From Microbacterium esteraromaticum (GTDB taxonomy: Bacteria; Actinomycetota; Actinomycetes; Actinomycetales; Microbacteriaceae): a DNA stretch of 64,000 bases. Shown here piece by piece: positions 57,498-64,000 of the stretch. The position numbers were made by a program, and so were the translations under genes. The stretch covers positions 2,170,001-2,234,000 of the forward strand of contig NZ_CP118100.1 in assembly GCF_028747645.1 (NCBI RefSeq), read 5' to 3'. Position 1 is the first letter of the stretch, and each line of letters opens with the position of its first letter. Below the pieces are notes generated by a model. That model saw only the letters and a program-made list of their open reading frames with translations, was not told the origin of the DNA and did no database searches.

Positions 57498-58613
57498 TCA
57501 GCGTTCGAAGCCCTCGGCGATCATCTCGACAAGCTCCTCGCGCTCCTCGACCGGCAGGAACGCCGCCGCCGCTGCGTTGAACTGGAATGTCTCGAGGTCG
57601 TCCAGGTCATAGCCGAACGCGTCGACCAGCAGACCCAGCTCACGCGTGAGCGTCGTACCGCTCATGGTGCGGTTGTCGGTGTTGACCGTCACCGAGAAGC
57701 CGAGCTGGTACAGCAGATCGAACGGATGATCGGCGATCTCATCGCCCCAGCGGGCGATCGCACCGGTCTGCACGTTCGACGACGGCGACATCTCCAACGG
57801 GATCTCGCGGTCACGCACCCAGCGCGCGAGGTCGCCGAACTGCACGTGCACCTCGTCGCCCTCCTGTTCGATGATCTGCAGATCCTCGGCCAGGCGCACA
57901 CCGTGTCCGAGGCGCAACGCACGCCCGTCGATCAGGGCCGAGCGGATGGATGCCAGCCCGGCCGCCTCTCCGGCGTGTACGGTCACGGGGAAGAACTCCG
58001 ACGCCAGGAAGTCGAAGGCGTCCCGATGCTGCGAGGCGGGGAATCCGTCCTCGGCACCGGCGATGTCGAAGCCGACGACGCCGCGCTCGCGGAACGCGAC
58101 CGCGACCTCGGCGACTTCACGGGCCCGGTTGTCGTGGCGCATCGCCGAGAGGATCTGTCCGACGCGAATGCCACTGCCCGCAGCATCCACCTCGTCCTCG
58201 CCCTCTTCGATGCCGCGCTGCACGGCATCCACGGCCTGCGCCAGGCTGAGGCCGCCGCCGACGTGCTGCTCGGGCGCCCAGCGCACCTCGCCGTAGATCA
58301 CACCGTCCTGCGCGAGGTCTACGACGAACTCACGCGCGATGCGCGTGAGCGCGCGCTCGGACTGCATCACCGAGGTGACCAGGTCGAACGTCTTCAAGTA
58401 CTCGGTCAGCGATCCGGCGTTCGACTGCTCGGCGAACCAACGGCGCAAGCCGCGGGCATCCGCCGCCGGGGTCGGGATACCGGCTTCATCAGCCAGTTCC
58501 AGAATCGTCGCGGGCCGCACGCCACCGTCCAGGTGGTCATGCAACGACACCTTGGGGAGCTCGCGCAGGGACAACCCCTGGATCTTGCGGTCTTCGTTCT
58601 GCGCGTTGGTCAT
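57498..58613 (-). CDS. add: Adenosine deaminase
   Basis: 371 residues. Zn ligands are in VSLHDHLDGG (HxH near residue 25). TVHAGEAAG (His, Glu-type catalytic region), LGHGVRL and SPSSNVQTGA follow in family order, with VTVNTDNRTMSGT near the end carrying the Asp pair region. It deaminates adenosine and deoxyadenosine to the inosine forms, feeding the phosphorylase at 50815. ATG 58613 overlaps the deoA stop by 4 bases; it is the last gene of the operon. Confidence 0.95.
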   Translation of the reverse strand: MTNAQNEDRKIQGLSLRELPKVSLHDHLDGGVRPATILELADEAGIPTPAADARGLRRWFAEQSNAGSLTEYLKTFDLVTSVMQSERALTRIAREFVVDLAQDGVIYGEVRWAPEQHVGGGLSLAQAVDAVQRGIEEGEDEVDAAGSGIRVGQILSAMRHDNRAREVAEVAVAFRERGVVGFDIAGAEDGFPASQHRDAFDFLASEFFPVTVHAGEAAGLASIRSALIDGRALRLGHGVRLAEDLQIIEQEGDEVHVQFGDLARWVRDREIPLEMSPSSNVQTGAIARWGDEIADHPFDLLYQLGFSVTVNTDNRTMSGTTLTRELGLLVDAFGYDLDDLETFQFNAAAAAFLPVEEREELVEMIAEGFER

Positions 58614-59929
58614 CGCGTCATCTCCTCGGCTGTGATCCGCTCTCGGACGATCGGGGTCGTATCGGGCGCCGCGTCACCGATCGCATAGGAGCCGTCGAGC
58701 GCCTCCAGGGCTCGGGCGAAGCGGCTTTCATCGTCGGCCGACAGGGTGAACAACGGCTGCCCCACCGTGACGCGCTCCCCCGGCTTGACCGCGAGGTCGA
58801 TTCCGGCGGCATGCACGACGGCGTCCTCAGCACGCGCGCGGCCCGCACCCAGGCGCCAGGCCGAGATGCCGAACGCCAGGGCGTCCATTCGGGTGACGAA
58901 GCCATCGCGCTCCGCCGTGACGACGTGGGTCTCACGGGGCTGCGGCAGCGGTGCGGTCGGATCGCCGTCTTGCGCGCGGATCATCGAATTCCAGCGGTCC
59001 ATGGCACGCCCGTCGTCGAGCGCGGCCTCGACATCCGCGTCCGGCTGCCCGGCCAGACTCAGCATCTCGCGAGCCAGGGCGACCGTCAGTTCGCGCACGT
59101 CGGCGGGGCCGCCTCCGGCCAGCACCTCGACCGACTCGCGCACCTCATTGGCGTTGCCGATCGCGCGGCCCAGCGGCGTGTTCATGTCGGTCAGTAGCGC
59201 GGTGGTCGCCACCCCCGAGTCGGTGCCCAACGCGACCATGGTGCGCGCGAGCTCCCGGGCGCGATCGATGTCTTGCATGAACGCACCGTCGCCGAACTTC
59301 ACGTCCAGCACCAGCGCGTCCGTGCCCTCGGCGATCTTCTTTGACATGATGCTCGACGCGATCAGCGGGATCGCCTCGACAGTACCGGTGATGTCACGCA
59401 GCGCGTAGAGCTTCTTGTCGGCAGGCGCCAGGCCCGAGCCGGCCGCGCAGATCACCGCGCCGACCTCGCCCTGAAGCTGGGCGAACATCTCGTCGTTCGA
59501 GAGCGCGGCGCGCCATCCGGGAATCGCCTCGAGCTTGTCGAGCGTGCCACCGGTGTGACCGAGTCCACGACCGCTCAGCTGCGGTACCGCCACGCCGAAC
59601 ACTGCGACCAGCGGCGCCAGGGGCAGCGTGATCTTGTCGCCGACACCACCCGTCGAGTGCTTGTCGACCGTGCGCTTGCCGAGCGCGGCGAAGCTCATCC
59701 GCTCGCCTGAGGCGATCATCGCGTCGGTCAGCACCCGGATCTCGTCGCGCTGCATGCCGCGCTGGAAGATCGCCATCGCGAACGAGGCCATCTGCGCATC
59801 CGAGACGTAGCCGCGCGTGTAGGCGTCGACCATCCAGCGCAGGGCCGCCTCGGGGACGACACCGCCGTCGCGCTTGGCGCGGATGACGTCGATCGCGTCG
59901 AACGGCTCGATCGCGGTGGTGGCGCTCAT
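58610..59929 (-). CDS. deoA: Thymidine phosphorylase
   Basis: 439 residues. The pyrimidine phosphorylase signature with KHSTGGVGDKITLPLAP is present (~residues 82-98). SGRGLGHTGGTLDKLEAIPG (substrate loop) and KKIAEGTDALVLDVK follow. The last ~100 residues are the alpha/beta domain (LGAGRA-EDAV; VHAAGI). It splits thymidine or deoxyuridine to base plus deoxyribose-1-phosphate, which the mutase at 51645 can use. It overlaps both cdd and add by 4 bases. Confidence 0.96.
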   Translation of the reverse strand: MSATTAIEPFDAIDVIRAKRDGGVVPEAALRWMVDAYTRGYVSDAQMASFAMAIFQRGMQRDEIRVLTDAMIASGERMSFAALGKRTVDKHSTGGVGDKITLPLAPLVAVFGVAVPQLSGRGLGHTGGTLDKLEAIPGWRAALSNDEMFAQLQGEVGAVICAAGSGLAPADKKLYALRDITGTVEAIPLIASSIMSKKIAEGTDALVLDVKFGDGAFMQDIDRARELARTMVALGTDSGVATTALLTDMNTPLGRAIGNANEVRESVEVLAGGGPADVRELTVALAREMLSLAGQPDADVEAALDDGRAMDRWNSMIRAQDGDPTAPLPQPRETHVVTAERDGFVTRMDALAFGISAWRLGAGRARAEDAVVHAAGIDLAVKPGERVTVGQPLFTLSADDESRFARALEALDGSYAIGDAAPDTTPIVRERITAEEMTR

Positions 59930-60324
59930 CGGGCATCCTCCAGGTCTCGGGGCCCGAACGCGTCGGGAAGGACTTCATCGATGGTGCGGATGCCCGAAAC
60001 GGTCTCGAGCAGCATGCCCGGCATCGCGTGCTCGAACAGCAGCTGGCGGCAGCGCCCGCACGGCATGATCGTCTCGCCGTCGTTGTTCACGCACACGAAC
60101 GCGACCAACTGGCCGCCGCCCGACATGTGCAGGTCGCCCACCAGGGCACACTCGGCGCACAGCGTCACGCCGTACGACGCGTTCTCGACGTTGCACCCGG
60201 CGACGATCCGGCCATCCCCCACGAGGGCGGCCGCCCCTACGCGGTACCGCGAGTACGGTGCGTAGGCCTTGTGCATGGCATCGGTGGCGATCTGACGCAG
60301 CTCGTCCCAGTCGATGTCGGTCAT
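59926..60324 (-). CDS. cdd: Cytidine deaminase
   Basis: 132 residues. The zinc signature is complete: CNVENASYGVTLCAE (catalytic Glu and Cys) and PCGRCRQ (two Cys). The early YSRYRVGAAAL segment binds substrate. It converts cytidine and deoxycytidine to uridine forms for deoA. It lies 18 bases after the permease gene in the same transcript and overlaps deoA by 4 bases. Confidence 0.96.
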   Translation of the reverse strand: MTDIDWDELRQIATDAMHKAYAPYSRYRVGAAALVGDGRIVAGCNVENASYGVTLCAECALVGDLHMSGGGQLVAFVCVNNDGETIMPCGRCRQLLFEHAMPGMLLETVSGIRTIDEVLPDAFGPRDLEDAR

Positions 60325-60342
60325 CTCTCTCCTCTGTCGCAG

Positions 60343-61623
60343 CTACGACTTGATGTACGGCTCGCCATCGGCGGCCGGCGGACGCGAGCGCCCGACGAGA
60401 CCGGCGACGGCGAAGATCGTCACCACGTACGGCAGCATCAGCATGAACTGGCTCGGCACCGGAGAACCGATGACGCTCAGCACGCCCTGCAGGTTGGTCG
60501 CGAAGCCGAACAGCAGTGCGGCGAGCGTCGCACGGATCGGGTCCCACTTACCGAAGATCACGGCGGCCAGAGCGATGAAGCCCGCGCCCGCCGTCATCTC
60601 CTGATTGAAACGCGGCACCGAGACGAGCGTGTAGAACGCACCGCCCATTCCGGCCACGGCACCGGCCAGCAGAACCGCGCGGTAGCGCGTCGCCGCGACC
60701 TTGATGCCCACGGTGTCGGCCGCCTGAGGGTGTTCACCGACGGCGCGCAGACGCAGACCCCAGCGCGTGCGATACAGCGAGTACGCGACCAGTGCGACGA
60801 CGGCGTACATCAGGTAGACGATGAACGACTGCTGGAACAGGATCGGGCCGATGATCGGGATCTCGCTCAGCACCGGGATCGGCAGCACGGTGAACGTCTC
60901 GGGATTATTCAGCGTTTCGGTGTTGGGTGCGAGCACCTGCCGGAACAGGAACGTCGTGATGCCGATCACCAGCACGTTGAGCACGACACCGACGATCACC
61001 TGGTTGACGTAGTACGTGATCGTGAACAGACCGAGCACCAGCGCGACCAGCATGCCGGCCATCATGGCCGCGATCAGGCCCGCCCACGGCGAGCCCGCCA
61101 GCGACGCTGCAACGGCCGCGGTGAATGCGCCGGCGAGCAGCTGCGCCTCGATGGCGATGTTGACGACACCGGCACGTTCGCCGATGACTCCACCGAGGGC
61201 GCCGTAGATCAGTGGCGTCGCCAGCGCGAGCGCACCGGCGAGCAGACCGATCATCGGCAGCGTCGCGCCGGCAGCGGCCCACGCGAGGAAACCGATCAGC
61301 AGCACGACCACGTAGACCACGATGAGCCACAGCGGGATCTTGCGGTGGCGCTGCACCAGTGCAGCGGCAGCTGCGGCGCACAGGGCCATGAGCAGCACGG
61401 CGACCCAGGCCGTCGGCGTGGCCGGAAGCACCACGTCGGGCACGGGGATCGCGGCGTTCTCCTTGCCGAGACGGAAGGTCGTCACCCCCTCGCGCGGAGC
61501 GAACAGCGGCAGTAGCGCGAACAGCACGGTGAAGATACCGAAGATGATCGGCGTCTTCCACGAGACGACGGCGATACGACGCGGCTCTTCCAGCTGCGCG
61601 TCGACCTGAGCGGTAGTGCTCAT
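60343..61623 (-). CDS. ABC nucleoside importer permease (second subunit)
   Basis: 426 residues with about ten membrane helices of the branched-chain-type permease family (BPD_transp_2). Marks are IYGALGGVIGERAGVVNIAIE and the EAA-like cytoplasmic region YRTRWGLRLRAVGEHPQAAD, matching BmpD/NupQ-type nucleoside importers. The cytoplasmic N-terminus is ~25 residues. ATG 61623 overlaps the stop of the other permease by 4 bases. Confidence 0.92.
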   Translation of the reverse strand: MSTTAQVDAQLEEPRRIAVVSWKTPIIFGIFTVLFALLPLFAPREGVTTFRLGKENAAIPVPDVVLPATPTAWVAVLLMALCAAAAAALVQRHRKIPLWLIVVYVVVLLIGFLAWAAAGATLPMIGLLAGALALATPLIYGALGGVIGERAGVVNIAIEAQLLAGAFTAAVAASLAGSPWAGLIAAMMAGMLVALVLGLFTITYYVNQVIVGVVLNVLVIGITTFLFRQVLAPNTETLNNPETFTVLPIPVLSEIPIIGPILFQQSFIVYLMYAVVALVAYSLYRTRWGLRLRAVGEHPQAADTVGIKVAATRYRAVLLAGAVAGMGGAFYTLVSVPRFNQEMTAGAGFIALAAVIFGKWDPIRATLAALLFGFATNLQGVLSVIGSPVPSQFMLMLPYVVTIFAVAGLVGRSRPPAADGEPYIKS

Positions 61624-62927
61624 GCCGACACCTCCTTCTCTTCGTCAGAACCCGATGCCTGCGGCTTCGACGCGGCACGGCGCTTGGCCGCGATGCGCTT
61701 GCTGCGGCGTGACGGTCGCCCGGGCTGGGGCAGACCGAACATGGCACGCACCAGCGGCGGCGCGGCGATGAACAGCACGATCAGCGACTGGACGACGAGG
61801 ATGATCTCGACCGGGATCCCCTCAGCCGACTGCATCGTGAAGCCACCGGTCTTGAAGGCGCCGAACAGCAGGCCGGCTCCGAGGATGCCCAGCGGCGCCG
61901 ATCTGCCGAGCAGCGCGACAGTGATCGCGTCGAAGCCGATGCCCGCGTCGATACCGCCGCTGAAGCCGCTGACCTCGGTGCCGAGCACCTGGCTGACGCC
62001 GGCGATACCGACCAACGCTCCGGCGATCAGCATGACCACGAAGTACATCCGGCCCACGTCGATACCGGCGACACGTGCCGCGGCCGGGTTCTCGCCGACC
62101 GCACGGAAGCGGAAGCCGAGCGCCGAACGCTCCAGCAGCCACCAGGTGAACGCGACGGCGAGCAGGGCGAGCAGGAAGCCGGCGTGCAGCTTGTACTGCG
62201 GGCCGAGCAGCTGCGGCAGCTGGGCCGTCTCGGCCATGGGAGCGGTCTTCGGGTTGCTCGACCCCGGTGCCTGCAGGATTCCCTGCGTGGCGAGCATCCA
62301 GGCCAGCAGATACACCGCGATGTTGTTGAGCATGATCGTCGTGATCACCTCGTGCGCACCGGTGCGTGCCTTCAGGAATCCGGCGATGCCACCCCAGATC
62401 GCCGCAGCGGCCATACCGGCGACGATTGCGGCGACCAGGTGCAGCCCGATCGGCAGGTCCATCGCGGTGGCGACGTAGCCCGCCGCGGCGGCGGCCATCA
62501 GCATCTGGCCCTGACCACCGATGTTGAACAGACCCGCGCGGAACGCCAGTCCGACACCGAGGCCTGCGGCGATCAGCGGCGTGGCGAACTTCAGCGTCTC
62601 GGTCAGCGGTCGGATGCCGGCCGCGAACGTGTCGGCGTTGTAGTTGTAGATCGCGCCGCGGAACAGCGCCGCGTATGCGCCGGCGACGGCATCCCAGATC
62701 GCGACGAACGTGTCGGCGGGCTGGGCGAAGAAGTACCCGGCTGCGGCCTGGACGTCTTCATCAGTCGCGGCGATCATGATCGAGCCGACGAGTACGGCCA
62801 ACAGCACGGCGAGCAACGAGATGATGCCGTTGCCGTGCACGATCGCCTGCAGGGTCACCTGCCAGCGCGAGGGCGCGACCTTCGTCTCGGGTTCGGCCAG
62901 CGGATTCGACGTCTGCATGGTGTTCAT
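61620..62927 (-). CDS. ABC nucleoside importer permease (first subunit)
   Basis: 435 residues with about ten helices. Marks are GLFNIGGQGQMLMAAAAAGY and the coupling segment LERSALGFRFRAVGENPAAARVAGID, typical of NupP/BmpC-like permeases that pair with the second permease next to it. The C-terminal tail is long and basic (RRSKRIAAKRRAASKPQ). ATG 62927 overlaps the stop of the ATPase gene by 4 bases. Confidence 0.92.
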   Translation of the reverse strand: MNTMQTSNPLAEPETKVAPSRWQVTLQAIVHGNGIISLLAVLLAVLVGSIMIAATDEDVQAAAGYFFAQPADTFVAIWDAVAGAYAALFRGAIYNYNADTFAAGIRPLTETLKFATPLIAAGLGVGLAFRAGLFNIGGQGQMLMAAAAAGYVATAMDLPIGLHLVAAIVAGMAAAAIWGGIAGFLKARTGAHEVITTIMLNNIAVYLLAWMLATQGILQAPGSSNPKTAPMAETAQLPQLLGPQYKLHAGFLLALLAVAFTWWLLERSALGFRFRAVGENPAAARVAGIDVGRMYFVVMLIAGALVGIAGVSQVLGTEVSGFSGGIDAGIGFDAITVALLGRSAPLGILGAGLLFGAFKTGGFTMQSAEGIPVEIILVVQSLIVLFIAAPPLVRAMFGLPQPGRPSRRSKRIAAKRRAASKPQASGSDEEKEVSA

Positions 62928-64000
62928 GCGATCTCCCCGTTCTGGTCGCCGCGGGCCGGCGCCTCGGTTGCCTCGGCGAGGGCGGCCGTCTCGCTCATGC
63001 CGGCCATCATCAGGCCGAGTGTCTCGCGGGATGTGTCGCCGGGAACGATGCCGACGATTCGGCCGCGGTACATCACGAGGATGCGATCCGCGAGCGCCGA
63101 CACCTCGTCGAGCTCGGTAGAGATGAGGATCACCGGTACACCGGCGTCACGCGTCTCGACGATGCGTTTGTGGATGAACTCGATCGAGCCGACATCCACA
63201 CCGCGGGTGGGCTGCGCCGCGACGAAGAGCGACAGGTCACGGCTGAGCTCGCGCGCGAGCACGACCTTCTGCTGGTTTCCGCCCGAGAGACGGCCCGCCG
63301 ACTGTGTCGGGCCCTGTGTGCGAATGTCGAACTCGGCGATCTTCTCGTGCGCGAAGCTCTCGAGCAGACCGCGCTGCACGCTGCCGGCGACGACGAACGG
63401 CGCGCCGAAGGAGCGGTCGAGCATGAGGTTCTCCGAGATGGAGAACTCCTTGACCAGGCCGTCGACGCTGCGGTCCTCGGGCACGAAGCCGACACCGGAT
63501 TCGAGGATGTGGCGCACCGAACGCCCGACGAGTTCCTTGCCGTCGAGGCGGATGCTGCCGCGCACGTCGTCCTGCAGACCGATGATGGCTTCGGTGAGCT
63601 CGGTCTGGCCGTTGCCCTGCACACCGGCGATGGCGAGCACCTCGCCGCCGCGTACCTCGAAGCTGGCTCCGTCGACGGTGACGGTGCCCACCTCGTCGGC
63701 GACGGTCAGGTCGCTGACGACGAGACCGTTCTCGCGCAGCGTGGGGGCGTCTTTGGTGACGGTGAGCTCGACCGCGCGTCCGACCATGAGGGAGGCGAGT
63801 TCGGCGTTGGATGCCGTCGGCTCTGCCTCGCCGACGACCTTGCCGAGTCGGATGACGGTGATGCGGTCGGCGACCTCGCGCACCTCGCGCAGCTTGTGCG
63901 TGATGAACACGATCGAGGTGCCCTGCGACTTGAGTTGACGCATCGTCGCCATCAGCTCGTCGGTCTCCTGCGGCGTGAGTACGGCGGTCGGCTCGTCGAA
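62924..64000 (-). CDS. ABC nucleoside importer ATPase, tandem-domain, 5' partial at window edge
   Basis: 359 residues of a double ABC ATPase are visible; the N-terminal part of domain 1 is outside. The first codons contain the Walker B of domain 1 (FDEPTAVLTPQE), then ITHKL with the switch His. Domain 2 has a Walker A without Lys (GVQGNGQTE), signature RLSGGNQQK and a Walker B with Ala in place of the acid (AAQPTRGVDVG), both normal for BmpA/NupO-type importers. It heads the visible operon: ATPase, two permeases, cdd, deoA, add. A lipoprotein (BmpA) gene is expected upstream. Confidence 0.94.
   Translation of the reverse strand, partial: FDEPTAVLTPQETDELMATMRQLKSQGTSIVFITHKLREVREVADRITVIRLGKVVGEAEPTASNAELASLMVGRAVELTVTKDAPTLRENGLVVSDLTVADEVGTVTVDGASFEVRGGEVLAIAGVQGNGQTELTEAIIGLQDDVRGSIRLDGKELVGRSVRHILESGVGFVPEDRSVDGLVKEFSISENLMLDRSFGAPFVVAGSVQRGLLESFAHEKIAEFDIRTQGPTQSAGRLSGGNQQKVVLARELSRDLSLFVAAQPTRGVDVGSIEFIHKRIVETRDAGVPVILISTELDEVSALADRILVMYRGRIVGIVPGDTSRETLGLMMAGMSETAALAEATEAPARGDQNGEIA

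Noticed and set aside
60028..63938. Long plus-strand frames opposite the nucleoside importer operon
   Set aside because: They are Arg/Gln/His-rich mirror frames of membrane-protein codons, lacking starts with ribosome sites.
1..64000. CRISPR arrays, rRNA genes, insertion sequences
   Set aside because: No regularly spaced repeats, rRNA segments or transposase reading frames with terminal repeats were found.

Overview
The window is GC-rich (about 70 percent) actinobacterial DNA. Gene content and neighbourhoods (DUF3039, acyl-CoA carboxylase epsilon subunit, DUF222/HNH protein, rph-rdgB-murI cluster, Ku/LigD) point to Microbacterium or a close Microbacteriaceae relative. The species call is inference; no rRNA is present.

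Bases 1 to about 20190 are the right part of a prophage with a long-tailed (siphovirus) tail module. On the + strand it runs: minor head protein with a C-terminal nuclease-like toxin domain (cut by the window edge), scaffold, P22-type coat protein, head-tail connectors, tail terminator, major tail protein, tail assembly chaperones joined by a -1 frameshift, tape measure, tail-tip proteins (Fn3, LamG-like and SGNH-hydrolase proteins), a two-enzyme endolysin and three small membrane proteins for lysis. Eight hairpins separate the late genes. Four small minus-strand accessory genes fill the right end. The prophage ends inside cpaF (Tad/Flp pilus ATPase), leaving only its 5' part. Terminase, portal, integrase and repressor must lie left of the window.

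From 20.2 kb on the DNA is host chromosome: tRNA-Leu(UAG), a DedA protein, the Ku/LigD end-joining pair, a CDF metal exporter with a Fur/Zur-like box, a second DedA, rdgB-rph-murI, murQ, pncB, DUF3039, an ABC exporter whose ATPase carries a histone-H1-like tail, a LicC-like nucleotidyltransferase, a DUF222/HNH protein, a nucleoside hydrolase, acyl-CoA carboxylase genes (beta, epsilon, alpha) with maf, a histidine kinase/response regulator pair with a probable pseudokinase, an RNA methyltransferase and a flavoprotein disulfide reductase.

The last 13 kb is mostly nucleoside salvage. pnp and a phosphopentomutase-like gene sit on the plus strand, and an ABC nucleoside importer with cdd, deoA and add forms a tightly overlapping minus-strand operon that runs off the right edge. 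Between them is a four-gene cluster (flavin monooxygenase, BASS symporter, epimerase, alpha/beta hydrolase) behind a 12-bp inverted repeat. Fifteen host genes have a TAnnnT hexamer 6-8 bases before the start codon, which suggests widespread leaderless transcription. The prophage genes instead mostly carry Shine-Dalgarno sites or are translationally coupled.
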